This document shows positions 1 through 9,529 of a DNA stretch of 64,000 nt, in pieces (positions within the stretch are counted from its first letter, which is position 1; each line of letters begins with the position of its first letter). The notes beneath the pieces were generated by a model. That model saw nothing but the letters and a program-made list of their open reading frames with translations, did not search any database and was not told the DNA's origin. The DNA comes from Mesorhizobium caraganae. Lineage in GTDB: Bacteria > Pseudomonadota > Alphaproteobacteria > Rhizobiales > Rhizobiaceae. Location of the stretch: NCBI RefSeq assembly GCF_016836705.1, contig NZ_JAFCGY010000001.1, forward strand, positions 806,001 through 870,000. Reading direction: 5' to 3'. Made by a program: the position numbers and the translations under genes.

Positions 1-582
1 GAACTGTCGACGCTGACGCTGATTGCACCGCATTTCAGCGCTGCGGCTATCATCGGCCTGGCGCTGCCGCTCTACCTCGTCACCATGGCCTCGCAGAACC
101 TGTCGGGATTGGCTGTGCTGCGGGCCGCCGGCTATCACCCCGAACCCGGCCCGCTGATCGGCGTCACCGGCCTGTTCTCGCTGCTGTCGGCGCCGTTTGG
201 CGGCTCGACCACCAATCTGGCGGCGATTTCGGCGGCGATCTGCACCGGGCCGGATGTCCATCCGGACCCCGCCGAGCGCTGGAAGACCGGCCCGTTCTAC
301 GCTCTGGCCTATCTCGTCTTCGCCATCTTCGGCGCCTCGCTGGTGGCGATTTTCGCCGTTCTGCCGCAGAGCCTGATCGTGCTGGTCGCCGGCCTGGCGC
401 TGATGGGGTCGCTCGCCAACGCGCTGTCGATCGCGCTCAAGGACGAGGGCCAGCGCATGGCCGCCACGGTCACCTTCGTCGTCACCGCTTCAGGGTTGAC
501 CTTGTTCGGCGTCGGCGCCGCCTTCTGGGGCCTGGTCGCCGGACTGGTCGTGCTTTTCCTCGAAGCATTCAAAAAGCGATAA
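1..582 (+). CDS. benE: BenE-type benzoate/H+ symporter family protein, 3' part
   Basis: The reading frame is open from base 1, so the gene begins outside the window and only the last 193 residues are seen. The product is an inner-membrane transporter with several hydrophobic helices; the visible part contains a glycine-rich stretch (ASQNLSGLAVLRAAGY, residues 30-45) and LLSAPFGGSTTNLAAISAAI (about residues 61-80), which resemble the BenE family of aromatic-acid/proton symporters. It ends with a basic tail (EAFKKR). No aromatic-degradation gene is next to it in the window, so the substrate is not confirmed. The family call is by recognition of the conserved segments; the symbol is tentative. 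Confidence 0.75.
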   Translation, partial: ELSTLTLIAPHFSAAAIIGLALPLYLVTMASQNLSGLAVLRAAGYHPEPGPLIGVTGLFSLLSAPFGGSTTNLAAISAAICTGPDVHPDPAERWKTGPFYALAYLVFAIFGASLVAIFAVLPQSLIVLVAGLALMGSLANALSIALKDEGQRMAATVTFVVTASGLTLFGVGAAFWGLVAGLVVLFLEAFKKR

Positions 583-699
583 TCATTTCAGACTCTTGTC
601 CGGTTTTGGCCGGCATTGTCTTGAATCGCCGTTTTTGTCTTCCCATCTCGATTCGACGCAGCCGTTCTTGGCTGTCTCCAACCGAAGGAATGGGAGAAA

Positions 700-1185
700 A
701 TGAACACATCCGCATTGATCCGCCCGGCCTGGACGCCGGCGACCATCGCGCTGATGGTGATCGGCTTCATGGTGTTCTGGCCGCTTGGCTTCGCCATGCT
801 CGCCTACATAATCTGGGGCGACCGGCTTGACGGCTTCAAGCGCGACGTCAACCGCGCCACCGACGGCATCTTCGCCGGCTGCCGCCGCGGTTCCGACAAG
901 GCCGCGCGCTGGGGCCATGGTTCGGCTCGCACGGGCAACGTTGCTTTCGACGACTGGCGCGAGAAGGAGCTCGAGCGCCTCGCCGAAGAGCGCCGCAAGC
1001 TCGACGAGATGCTGAGCGAATTCGACGACTATGCCCGCGAATTGCGCCGCGCCAAGGACCAGGACGAGTTCGACCGCTTCATGGCCAACCGCAACAAGTC
1101 GACCGCACCGACGACCACGGGCACGACCGAAGCGACCAAGCCCGCGACCCCCAAGCGCAAGGGCCCGAACCTGCTTGACGACTGA
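700..1185 (+). CDS. DUF2852 family membrane protein
   Basis: A 161-residue protein with one strong hydrophobic segment near the N-terminus (about residues 14-39, TIALMVIGFMVFWPLGFAML), followed by a charged region rich in Glu, Arg and Lys (about 85-130) that is likely helical or coiled coil. The tail is Thr/Pro/Lys rich. This layout matches DUF2852 proteins common in Rhizobiales; their function is unknown. The ATG follows a GGGAG-like ribosome site (gaatgggagaaa). A strong terminator follows at 1214-1246, so it is probably transcribed alone. It is likely an inner-membrane protein with its charged part in the cytoplasm. Confidence 0.8.
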   Translation: MNTSALIRPAWTPATIALMVIGFMVFWPLGFAMLAYIIWGDRLDGFKRDVNRATDGIFAGCRRGSDKAARWGHGSARTGNVAFDDWREKELERLAEERRKLDEMLSEFDDYARELRRAKDQDEFDRFMANRNKSTAPTTTGTTEATKPATPKRKGPNLLDD

Positions 1186-1213
1186 GATCCTGCGACAGGT
1201 CTCCGCATGACAG

Positions 1214-1246
1214 ACGGCGTCGCGCAAGCGGCGCCGTTTCTTTTTT
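1214..1246 (+). terminator. Rho-independent terminator after the DUF2852 gene
   Basis: A 10-bp stem (1214-1223 with 1228-1237, one G:T pair) is closed by a GCAA tetraloop and followed by TTCTTTTTT. It lies 28 bases past the stop codon at 1185. Confidence 0.85.
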
Positions 1247-1304
1247 GTTCTCTTTTCACGTTCGCTCTACTGGCCGTTTTCCTCGAATCGCGTATCGTTC
1301 AGCC

Positions 1305-2063
1305 ATGTCCTTCGGCTTCTTTCGCAACCTGACCAAACCAAAGCCCTCGCCCGTCGAAGAGCGAGAGCATGTCGTTGCCGGCCGCACGCTGCCGCTCAGG
1401 ATCGTCGAGAGCGCCCGGGCACGGCGGCTTACGTTGCGCATCGATTCCGGCGGCCAGGGCCTGCGCATCACCGTGCCGCCGGGCCTGCGCCGCGGCGAGG
1501 TGGAAAAGTTCCTGCACCGCCACCAGGACTGGCTGGAGCAGCGGCTGGCCAAGGTACCGACACGGCCGCAGGTGCGCCCGGGCATCAAGGTCCCGATCCG
1601 CGGCGTGGCGCATCGCATCGTCCATGAACCGGCGAAACGCGGCACCGTCACCGTCTCGCGCGACGAGCGCGGCCCGCTGCTGATCGTGCATGGCGAGCGC
1701 ATACATCTGCCGCGCCGCATCGCCGATTTCCTCAAGCGCGAGGCCAAGAAGGAGATCGAGAAGCTGGTGGTCAAGCACACCGAGGCGCTCGGCAAGCGCG
1801 CCAAGGCGATCCGCTTCAAGGACACGTCGAGCCGCTGGGGTTCCTGCACCTCCGACGGCAACCTGTCCTTCTCCTGGCGCATCATGATGGCGCCGACGCC
1901 GGTCATAAACTACCTCGTCGCGCATGAGGTGGCGCATCTCAAGGAGATGAACCACGGCCCGAAATTCTGGAAACTGTGCGAACAGCTCTGCCCCGACACC
2001 GACCGCTGCAAGGACTGGCTGAAGCGCAACGGCAGCGCGCTGCAGGCGATTGTTTTTGATTGA
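1305..2063 (+). CDS. YgjP-like zinc metallopeptidase (DUF45/M48-like)
   Basis: The C-terminal part carries the zinc-peptidase signature HEVAHLKEMNHGPKFW (about residues 207-222), where HExxH and a later His bind the metal, and the upstream SSRWGSC motif is typical of YgjP/SprT-like DUF45 proteins. The family is cytoplasmic and its substrate is unknown. I start at the ATG at 1305 (MSFGFFRNL, 252 residues); an in-frame ATG at 1245 would add 20 residues but overlaps the T-tract of the preceding terminator. The gene stands alone between a terminator and a repeat element. Confidence 0.82.
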   Translation: MSFGFFRNLTKPKPSPVEEREHVVAGRTLPLRIVESARARRLTLRIDSGGQGLRITVPPGLRRGEVEKFLHRHQDWLEQRLAKVPTRPQVRPGIKVPIRGVAHRIVHEPAKRGTVTVSRDERGPLLIVHGERIHLPRRIADFLKREAKKEIEKLVVKHTEALGKRAKAIRFKDTSSRWGSCTSDGNLSFSWRIMMAPTPVINYLVAHEVAHLKEMNHGPKFWKLCEQLCPDTDRCKDWLKRNGSALQAIVFD

Positions 2064-2104
2064 GCCTGATAGCACAAGCGATTGGGGTTGGCGAAGCCAT
2101 CTCA

Positions 2105-2331
2105 ACTTCGTCATCCTAGGGCGAAGCAAGGAGCGAAGCGACGCGGCGCAGACCCTAGGATCCATGCCATAACCTATGAGCGTAGCACCGGTGCAGACCT
2201 TTGGGGTGCACCAGAGCCGGTCGTTGTAACAACACAACTATTCTGCGCCGCTGCATTCTTTGGCTGGCGACCCGGCATGGATCCTAGGGTCTGCGCTCCG
2301 CTTCGCGCCGCTCCGCCCTAGGATGACGAAG
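2105..2331. repeat. Long imperfect inverted repeat, family A, copy 1
   Basis: The ends are inverted copies of one another: cttcgtcatcctaggg on the left and ccctaggatgacgaag on the right, with internal pieces (gaccctaggatccatgcc and ggcatggatcctagggtc) also inverted. It fills the 286-bp gap between the metallopeptidase gene and the small gene at 2350. A second copy is at 50150-50364. No coding sequence is apparent inside. The family is named only for this report. Confidence 0.8.
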
Positions 2332-2349
2332 GGGCCGCCCTAGAAGCCT

Positions 2350-2568
2350 TCAATCATCATTCGCCGCGTTAAGCTCCTCCGGCCGCAGTCCTTCATCGCC
2401 ATGGCGCGGCCATGGCAGGAAGTTCTGCTCGAATTCATCGCTGCCGAAATAATCCAGCGCCCGGTGCGCTTCCGCGCCGTCGAAGGCAGCTTTGTCTATC
2501 AGATGGGCGATGACATCGCGCGCCTGGGCAATCTTCTGTCTGAGTTCGGCTATCCTCTGGTCGGCCAT
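2350..2568 (-). CDS. Small hypothetical protein (72 aa)
   Basis: Reading leftward from an ATG at 2568 gives 72 residues beginning MADQRIAELRQKIAQ and ending AANDD. The ATG is preceded by GGGAG at a good distance, which decides this start inside a longer open frame. The N-terminal half is a predicted amphipathic helix; the C-terminal half is acidic. I do not recognise a family. It is transcribed divergently from trpF (start 2680), with a 111-bp gap that should hold both promoters. It may be a real conserved rhizobial small protein; the alternative is a chance frame, which the ribosome site and composition argue against. Confidence 0.55.
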   Translation of the reverse strand: MADQRIAELRQKIAQARDVIAHLIDKAAFDGAEAHRALDYFGSDEFEQNFLPWPRHGDEGLRPEELNAANDD

Positions 2569-2679
2569 ATCATCTGCTCCCGCCTTGGCTTGTCCATCAA
2601 TAGGTAGCGCCTTTGGCGTTGCCGGCAAACAGCATGCTTTTTCTCGACTCTTGGCGCTTTTCGTGCCAATCCCCGCGCC

Positions 2680-3339
2680 ATGGCGCTCGACATCAAGATC
2701 TGCGGGTTGAAGACCGATGAGGCAATGGCCGCGGCATTGGCCGGCGGTGCCAGCCATGTCGGCTTCATCTTCTTCGCCAAGAGCCCGCGCTATGTCGAGC
2801 CTGCGCAAGCCGGCCGCCTGCGCCAGTCGGCGATCGGAAAGGCCAAGGCGGTCGCCGTGACGGTCGATGCAGACGACGCGTTTCTGGACGAGATCGTCGA
2901 GAAAATGCGGCCCGATATGCTTCAGTTGCACGGCGCTGAAACGCCTGCGCGAGTAGCCGAGGTGAAAGCCCGCTACGGCCTGCCGGTGGTCAAGGTGTTC
3001 TCGGTCAGCGAGGCCGCCGATCTCGACCGGATAAAGCCGTTCATCGGCATTGCCGATCGGTTCATGTTCGATGCCAAGCCGCCGAAAGGCTCGCAACTGC
3101 CGGGCGGCAATGGCGTCGCCTTCGACTGGCGCATTCTGGCCGGCCTTGACGCCGGGCTCGATTACATGCTTTCCGGTGGGCTCAACGCCGCCAATATCGG
3201 CGACGCACTGAGGTCAGCCAATCCGCCCGCAATAGACATTTCGTCGGGCGTGGAAAGCGCTCCGGGTGTCAAGGATCCGGCGCTGATCGAGCAGTTTTTC
3301 CGGGCAGTCAGGGCCGCGCGCGACGACCGCGCCGCCTGA
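2680..3339 (+). CDS. trpF: Phosphoribosylanthranilate isomerase
   Basis: TrpF converts N-(5-phosphoribosyl)anthranilate to CdRP in tryptophan synthesis, in the cytoplasm. The 219-residue protein has the expected TIM-barrel signatures: IKICGLKT at residues 5-12 with the catalytic Cys, VGFIFFAKSPRYV near 27-39, LQLHGAET near 84-91 and DYMLSGGLN near 160. Length matches the family. It is the first gene of a trpF-trpB-trpA-accD-folC run, 28 bases before trpB. No obvious Shine-Dalgarno sequence precedes the ATG. Confidence 0.95.
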   Translation: MALDIKICGLKTDEAMAAALAGGASHVGFIFFAKSPRYVEPAQAGRLRQSAIGKAKAVAVTVDADDAFLDEIVEKMRPDMLQLHGAETPARVAEVKARYGLPVVKVFSVSEAADLDRIKPFIGIADRFMFDAKPPKGSQLPGGNGVAFDWRILAGLDAGLDYMLSGGLNAANIGDALRSANPPAIDISSGVESAPGVKDPALIEQFFRAVRAARDDRAA

Positions 3340-3367
3340 ATAATTCTTTCGAACCAGGAGATCGGCG

Positions 3368-4618
<1,251 letters not shown>

Positions 4619-4620
4619 TC

Positions 4621-5460
4621 ATGGTGACCCGCATCGACCGCCGCATGGCAAAACTGAAAGCCGAAGGCCGCCCGGCGCTCGTCACCTATTTTATGAGCGG
4701 CGACCCGGACTATGACACCGCTTTGTCGATCATGAAGGCGCTGCCGAAGGCCGGCGCCGATATCATCGAAATGGGCATGCCGTTTTCCGATCCGATGGCC
4801 GACGGTCCGGCGATCCAGGCAGCGGGCCTGCGAGCGCTGAAAGGCGGCCAGACGCTGGTCAAGACGCTGCAGGTGGCGGCGGACTTTCGCGCTGGCGACA
4901 ACGAGACGCCGATCGTGCTGATGGGCTACTACAACCCGATCTACATCTACGGCGTCGACCGCTTCCTCAAGGACGCGATCGCCAGCGGCATCGATGGGCT
5001 GATCGTCGTCGACCTGCCACCGGAGATGGACGAGGAACTTTGCATTCCCGCGCTCAAGGCCGGCGTCAACTTCATCCGCCTGGCGACGCCGACCACCGAC
5101 GACAAGCGCTTGCCCAAAGTGCTGCAGAACACGTCGGGCTTCGTCTATTACGTGTCGATGACCGGCATCACCGGCTCGGCTCTGGCCGATACCGGCAAGG
5201 TCGCGGCGGCGGTCAAACGCATCAAAGGTCACACCGACCTGCCGGTCTGCGTCGGTTTCGGCGTCAAGACCGCCGAGCAGGCGCGCATCATCGGCGCCAA
5301 TGCCGACGGCGTCGTCGTCGGCACCGCCATCGTCAATGCGGTGGCCAATGTGCTGGGGCCGAAGGGCGAAAAGACCGCCGATCCGGCCGAGGCCGTCGCC
5401 ACTTTGGTCAGCGGCCTGTCGCAAGGCGTGCGTTCGGCCCGCCTTGCTGCTGCCGAATAG
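4621..5460 (+). CDS. trpA: Tryptophan synthase alpha chain
   Basis: TrpA cleaves indole-3-glycerol phosphate to indole and glyceraldehyde-3-phosphate and passes indole to TrpB. The 279-residue TIM-barrel protein shows the catalytic Glu and Asp in [16 protein letters not shown] (about residues 47-62), the MGYYNP segment near 100, [10 protein letters not shown] near 177 and GFGVKTAEQ near 217. It starts 2 bases after the trpB stop. The usual partner genes trpC and trpD are not in the window, as is normal for rhizobia, where the pathway is split. Confidence 0.96.
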   Translation: MVTRIDRRMAKLKAEGRPALVTYFMSGDPDYDTALSIMKALPKAGADIIEMGMPFSDPMADGPAIQAAGLRALKGGQTLVKTLQVAADFRAGDNETPIVLMGYYNPIYIYGVDRFLKDAIASGIDGLIVVDLPPEMDEELCIPALKAGVNFIRLATPTTDDKRLPKVLQNTSGFVYYVSMTGITGSALADTGKVAAAVKRIKGHTDLPVCVGFGVKTAEQARIIGANADGVVVGTAIVNAVANVLGPKGEKTADPAEAVATLVSGLSQGVRSARLAAAE

Positions 5461-5508
5461 TTCTCCTACCTCTTTACCCAACTCTTCGTCAGGACAGGAG
5501 CCGAAGCG

Positions 5509-6426
5509 ATGAACTGGATCACCAACTACGTTCGCCCGAGGATCAATTCGATGCTCGGCCGGCGCACCGACATGCCGGAGAATCTCTGGATCAAGGATCC
5601 CGAGACCGGCGAGATGGTGTTCCACAAAGACCTGGAATCCAACCAGTTCGTCATCCCGTCCTCTGGCCATCACATGAAGATCTCGGCCAAGGAACGGCTG
5701 AAGTTCTTCTTCGACGACGGCAAATACGAGCAGCTTGAGAACCCCAAGGTCATGCAGGACCCGCTCAAGTTCCGCGACGAGAAGCGCTACACAGACCGCC
5801 TGAAGGACGCCAAGGCCAAGACCGGCCTGGAAGATGCCATCGTCAACGCGCTGGGCACGGTCGAAGGCCTGCCGGTGGTGGTGACGGTGCAGGACTTCGC
5901 CTTCATGGGCGGCTCGCTCGGCATGGCCGCCGGTGACGCCATCGTGCATGCTTTCGAGGTCGCCCTGCAGCGCAAGCGGCCGCTGATCCTGTTCGCCGCT
6001 TCCGGTGGCGCCCGCATGCAGGAGGGCATCCTGTCCCTTATGCAATTGCCGCGCACCACGGTCGGCCTCGATCGGCTGAAGGAAGCCGGCCTGCCCTACA
6101 TTGTCGTGCTGACCAATCCGACCACTGGCGGCGTCACCGCCTCCTATGCCATGCTGGGCGACGTCCACATCGCCGAGCCCGGTGCGCTGATCGGCTTTGC
6201 CGGCCCGCGCGTGATCGAGCAGACCATCCGGGAAAAACTGCCGGACGGCTTCCAGCGCTCCGAATATCTGATGGAGCACGGAATGGTCGACATGGTGGTG
6301 TCGCGGCTGGAACTGCGCGGAACGATTGCGCGGCTGTTGAAGATGCTGCTCAAGGTTCCCGAGCAAAAGCCGCTGGAGCCGGAAATCCTGCCGCCGGCCG
6401 TGATCCCGATGGAAGCCCGGCCTTAG
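5509..6426 (+). CDS. accD: Acetyl-CoA carboxylase carboxyltransferase beta subunit
   Basis: AccD, with AccA, transfers the carboxyl group from biotin to acetyl-CoA in fatty-acid synthesis. The 305-residue protein has the crotonase-type core: [14 protein letters not shown] (about 129-142), SGGARMQEG (about 165-173) and [12 protein letters not shown] (about 206-217). It lies 48 bases after trpA, a linkage common in alphaproteobacteria. Odd point: the four cysteines of the N-terminal zinc ribbon of the E. coli enzyme are absent; the matching positions read [12 protein letters not shown] and [10 protein letters not shown]. The ribosome site is AGGAG. Confidence 0.95.
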   Translation: MNWITNYVRPRINSMLGRRTDMPENLWIKDPETGEMVFHKDLESNQFVIPSSGHHMKISAKERLKFFFDDGKYEQLENPKVMQDPLKFRDEKRYTDRLKDAKAKTGLEDAIVNALGTVEGLPVVVTVQDFAFMGGSLGMAAGDAIVHAFEVALQRKRPLILFAASGGARMQEGILSLMQLPRTTVGLDRLKEAGLPYIVVLTNPTTGGVTASYAMLGDVHIAEPGALIGFAGPRVIEQTIREKLPDGFQRSEYLMEHGMVDMVVSRLELRGTIARLLKMLLKVPEQKPLEPEILPPAVIPMEARP

Positions 6427-6495
6427 GCCTGACGCGACATTCCTGGCCGCTATCAGTGATTGCGCGCGATGTTTCGCGCGGTATCTTCTTGTTAC

Positions 6496-6540
6496 GCATG
6501 ATCCTTTCCGAAAACCGATTCGTGTTTTTGGGCTCATGCG
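6496..6540. repeat. Short palindromic intergenic element, family C (RIME-like), copy 1
   Basis: An imperfect palindrome: gcatgatcctttccgaaaa on one side and ttttgggctcatgcg on the other. It lies between accD and folC and shares the core tttccgaaaaccg with copies at 16643, 21576 and 36730. Rhizobial intergenic mosaic elements have this form; the assignment to them is by resemblance. Confidence 0.7.
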
Positions 6541-6553
6541 GTAGGATTCCCTT

Positions 6554-7879
6554 ATGACCACACTTGCCGCAGACCGCGAAATCGACGCCTTGATGGCGCT
6601 GCATCCGAAAGGCTTCGACCTTTCGCTCGACCGCATCACCCGGCTGCTCGAACGCCTCGGCAATCCGCAGGACCGGCTGCCGCCGGTCATCCACATTGCC
6701 GGCACCAACGGCAAGGGCTCGTGCGCGGCCTTTTCGCGCGCGCTGCTCGAAGCCGGCGGCCATCTCGTCCATGTTCACACCTCGCCGCATCTGGTGAACT
6801 GGGCCGAGCGCTACCGGCTAGCGGCCGAGGGTGGCGGCAGGTTGGTCGATGACGAGACCTTTGCCGAGGCCATCGCCCGCGTCGCACGGGCCAATGAAGG
6901 CCAGAAGATCACCGTCTTCGAAATCCTCACTGCCGTCACCTTCATCCTGTTTTCCGAGCATCCGGCGGCTGCCGCCATCATCGAGGTCGGCCTTGGCGGC
7001 CGCTTCGACGCCACCAATGTCGTCACCCGGCCGGCAGTGTCGGTGATCATGCCGGTGTCGATGGACCACGAAGCCTATCTCGGCGACCGGGTTGAACTGA
7101 TCGCCGCCGAAAAGGCCGGCATCATGAAGCGCGGCTGCCCGGTGGTCATCGGCGCGCAGGAGAGCGAGACGGCGCTGCAGGTGCTGATCGAAACCGCCGA
7201 GCGGCTGGATTGCCCGACCTTCGTCTACGGTCAGGATTTCCTCGCCTTCGAGGAAAACGGCCGCATGGTCTATCAGGACGAGGACGGCTTGATGGATTTG
7301 CCGCCGCCGCGCCTGCCCGGACGCCACCAGTTCGCCAATGCGGCGGCAGCGATTGCCGCAGTCAAGGCCGCCGGCTTCGAGATCAGCCACCGTGCCACGG
7401 AAAAGGCGATGGCCACCGTCGCGTGGCCGGGCCGCATGCAGAAGCTGGCACAGGGTCGGTTGGCCGAACTGGCGCCCAAGGGTGCCGACATCTGGCTCGA
7501 CGGCGGCCATAATCCGGGTGCCGGCATGGTCATTGCCGAGGCACTGGCCGAGCAGGAGGAAAAAAACCCGAGGCCGCTGTTCCTGATCTCCGGCATGATC
7601 AACACCAAGGACCAGAGCGGCTATTTCCACGCCTTCAAGGGTCTGGTCCGTCACGTCTACACAGTGCCTGTCAGCCTCAGCGACGCCGGCGTGCCGAATG
7701 ACGAGCTGGCGGTCCGCGCGACGGAAGCCGGTCTCACCGCCGAACCGGTCAGCTCCGTCGCCAGCGCGCTGATGCTGCTGCGCGACACCTGGGATGGCCC
7801 GGCGCCACGCATCCTGATCGGCGGGTCATTGTATCTGGCCGGCGCGGTGTTGGCCGAAAACGAGACGCCGCCGACCTGA
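6554..7879 (+). CDS. folC: Dihydrofolate synthase / folylpolyglutamate synthase
   Basis: FolC adds glutamate to dihydropteroate and to folates, using ATP, in the cytoplasm. The 441-residue Mur-ligase-like protein has the P-loop HIAGTNGKGSCAAF (about residues 47-60), the TSPHLVNWAERYR folate-site segment (about 76-88), VGLGGRFDATNV (about 145-156) and WLDGGHNPGAG near residue 314. Length is normal. It ends the trpF-trpB-trpA-accD-folC run after a 127-base gap that contains a palindromic repeat, so it may have its own promoter or depend on read-through. Confidence 0.95.
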   Translation: MTTLAADREIDALMALHPKGFDLSLDRITRLLERLGNPQDRLPPVIHIAGTNGKGSCAAFSRALLEAGGHLVHVHTSPHLVNWAERYRLAAEGGGRLVDDETFAEAIARVARANEGQKITVFEILTAVTFILFSEHPAAAAIIEVGLGGRFDATNVVTRPAVSVIMPVSMDHEAYLGDRVELIAAEKAGIMKRGCPVVIGAQESETALQVLIETAERLDCPTFVYGQDFLAFEENGRMVYQDEDGLMDLPPPRLPGRHQFANAAAAIAAVKAAGFEISHRATEKAMATVAWPGRMQKLAQGRLAELAPKGADIWLDGGHNPGAGMVIAEALAEQEEKNPRPLFLISGMINTKDQSGYFHAFKGLVRHVYTVPVSLSDAGVPNDELAVRATEAGLTAEPVSSVASALMLLRDTWDGPAPRILIGGSLYLAGAVLAENETPPT

Positions 7880-7905
7880 GCACCCGACCCACGCAAGGAA
7901 CAGTC

Positions 7906-8325
7906 ATGATCAAGGTCAAGCAGCTCGCCCATGTCTGCATCTTCGCGCATGATCTGGAAGCGACGCGAGCCTTCTACCGCGACGTGCTTGGCCTCGACAC
8001 CCAGTTCAATTTCCTGCGCGACGGCAAGGTCTTCGGCTTCTACCTCAATTGCGGCGGCCGCAGCCATGTGGAGGTGTTCCAGAAGAACGGCACTGCATAC
8101 AGCGAGCAGAACCAGATCAACCACTTTTGCCTTGAGGTGGAAAACATCGACGCTGCGATTACCCACATCAAGTCGAACGGCGTCGACGTTACGGCCAAGA
8201 AACACGCCTGCGACGACACCTTTCAGGCCTGGATCCGCGACCCCAACGGCGTGAAGATCGAGCTGTTCGAATACACCGAAAAAAGCGCACAATTCACCGG
8301 TGGCGACCGCATAGCCGACTGGTAA
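7906..8325 (+). CDS. VOC (glyoxalase/bleomycin resistance) family protein
   Basis: A 139-residue single-domain protein with two beta-alpha-beta-beta-beta modules. The visible family features are VKQLAHVCIFAHDLEATRAF at the N-terminus, with a metal-ligand His, and FQAWIRDPNGVKIELFEYT near the C-terminus with the ligand Glu. VOC enzymes bind a divalent metal and act as lyases, isomerases or dioxygenases; the substrate here cannot be told. It begins 26 bases after folC, behind an AAGGA site, and may be co-transcribed with it. Confidence 0.85.
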   Translation: MIKVKQLAHVCIFAHDLEATRAFYRDVLGLDTQFNFLRDGKVFGFYLNCGGRSHVEVFQKNGTAYSEQNQINHFCLEVENIDAAITHIKSNGVDVTAKKHACDDTFQAWIRDPNGVKIELFEYTEKSAQFTGGDRIADW

Positions 8326-8329
8326 TGCT

Positions 8330-8743
8330 CTAGAAATCCCAAGGCGAGATCAGCTCGAGGTTGGCCGGGCCTAAGTCGTTCAGATTGCGCGTTGCCAGCC
8401 GACCGCCATTCACGCGTGCTATCGCTGCAATCATGCCGTCGGGTGCCGACATGCCTCGGCCTTGGCGGGTGGCGGTTCCCATAATCTCGCCATAAGCCAG
8501 AGCCGCCTCCTCAGTCAGCCCAAAAATGCGGTCGGCAAAGCGATGGCGCCATTGAGAGAGACCTTGCTCCAGGCGGTCGGCGCGCTCATCAGGTCGTATC
8601 TTTTGGATGCCGAAAGCGATTTCGGCAATCGCCACCGTGGGAAGAGCCAGTTCAGCATCGTTGCGGACCAGCCAAGCCATGACAGCCGCGTCAGGCGTCT
8701 TTCCAAGGGTCTCCGAAATCACATTGGTGTCGACGAAAATCAA
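8330..8743 (-). CDS. vapC: PIN-domain ribonuclease toxin (VapC/FitB type)
   Basis: A 137-residue PIN protein. The acidic metal-binding residues are visible: Asp in MIFVDTNVISE at the start, Glu in AIAEIAFGIQ (near 40) and Asp in SAPDGMIAAIAR (near 100). VapC toxins cut RNA, often tRNA, and are held inactive by the partner antitoxin. Its start codon is TTG and overlaps the TGA stop of the upstream antitoxin gene, which suggests translational coupling and low, antitoxin-dependent output. It faces the VOC gene convergently, with 4 bases between the stops. Confidence 0.85.
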   Translation of the reverse strand: MIFVDTNVISETLGKTPDAAVMAWLVRNDAELALPTVAIAEIAFGIQKIRPDERADRLEQGLSQWRHRFADRIFGLTEEAALAYGEIMGTATRQGRGMSAPDGMIAAIARVNGGRLATRNLNDLGPANLELISPWDF

Positions 8744-8988
8744 AGCTCCGGCCCTGTATGGACCTTGCGGCTTTCCCGGATGATTTCTTCCAGATCGATG
8801 TCGACGCCAATGCTTGCCGTCAGACGGGAGTAGAAGGCGGATGCCGGTTCTCGCCCGGCTTCGCGAATCTCGTAGGATTCGAGAGCGCGTTCGACGATAT
8901 CAGCTATTGAGCGGTTTTCGCGACGAGCGAGTCGATGCGCAAGATCACGTGCTTTTGCGCTGCGGACTGAAAGCTGGGGTTCGGCCAT
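8740..8988 (-). CDS. vapB: VapB-type antitoxin
   Basis: An 82-residue protein with an N-terminal DNA-binding region (LSVRSAKARDLAHRLARREN), a typical VapB/Rv0623-like ribbon-helix-helix start, and an acidic C-terminal tail that would wrap the toxin (SIGVDIDLEEIIRESRKVH). The ATG at 8988 is chosen over an upstream in-frame codon because GGGAG sits just before it. It is the first gene of a two-gene operon with the PIN toxin. By analogy with the family it should repress its own promoter, which would lie in the 73 bases before the cupin gene. Confidence 0.82.
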   Translation of the reverse strand: MAEPQLSVRSAKARDLAHRLARRENRSIADIVERALESYEIREAGREPASAFYSRLTASIGVDIDLEEIIRESRKVHTGPEL

Positions 8989-9061
8989 TTCAAACTCCCT
9001 TTTGAGGAAAGATATAGCCTCATCAGGGCCTGCCATCAAGATGGCAGGCGATGGCATGCCA

Positions 9062-9343
9062 TCATTTCAGTTCGATCTCGATGAAGGCGTATTCGCCGTC
9101 ATTGGCGCTGATGACGTCGTGTTCGACGCCTTCCTTGCGGAAATAGGGGGCGCCCTTTTTCATCTCGGCGAAGGACTCGCCATCCTTGGTCACCAGCTTC
9201 ACCTTGCCGTCCATCAGCGGCACCACGACATAGTCGTGGCCATGTCGATGCCAGCCGGTGTTGTCGCCCGGCTGAAAGCGGTATTCGGTGACGATGACGC
9301 GCTCATTGTCGATGAAGACGGTGGCCTTGGCGGATCCGGTCAT
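9062..9343 (-). CDS. Small cupin-domain protein
   Basis: A 93-residue single cupin. The motif GDNTGWHRHGHDYVVVPLMD (residues about 26-45) supplies the His cluster of cupin motif 1, and a second motif is weaker (KGAPYFRKEGVEHDVISAND). Such small cupins may bind a metal and serve as isomerases, dioxygenases or binding proteins; the function is unknown here. The start at 9343 is supported by AGGAGAG just upstream. It is transcribed leftward, upstream of the VapBC pair, with a 73-base gap. Confidence 0.8.
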   Translation of the reverse strand: MTGSAKATVFIDNERVIVTEYRFQPGDNTGWHRHGHDYVVVPLMDGKVKLVTKDGESFAEMKKGAPYFRKEGVEHDVISANDGEYAFIEIELK

Positions 9344-9423
9344 TCTGTCTCTCCTGTCCTGCCTCAAGCAGATGACATGGAGTGCGCCTATGCGAGGGCC
9401 AGAGGCGGTTGGGCGATGACGCC

Positions 9424-9453
9424 AAAGAAAAAGCCCGGCGCGAGGCCGGGCTT
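9424..9453 (-). terminator. Rho-independent terminator after trxA
   Basis: On the minus strand the stem aagcccggc/gccgggctt (9-bp arms, 9431-9439 and 9445-9453) is followed by a T-rich run (tttttctttgg). It lies about 75 bases past the trxA stop. Confidence 0.8.
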
Positions 9454-9473
9454 CGATATCGAGAGTTCTGCTA

Positions 9474-9520
9474 GGGCAATTCCAAGAAAAGTGTGAAGCG
9501 GTTTTCTGTCCGGGATTGCC
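9474..9520. repeat. Short palindromic intergenic element, family C, copy 2
   Basis: Ends gggcaattcc and gggattgcc are inverted, with gaaaagtgtgaagcggttttc in the middle. The same middle occurs at 36730-36778, and a near copy is at 47757-47801. It lies between the trxA stop and its terminator. Confidence 0.7.
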
Positions 9521-9529
9521 TAAAAAAGA

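Noticed and set aside
2064..2349. Possible CRISPR or tandem-repeat array near 2.1-2.3 kb
   Set aside because: The repeats are inverted copies, not regularly spaced direct repeats.
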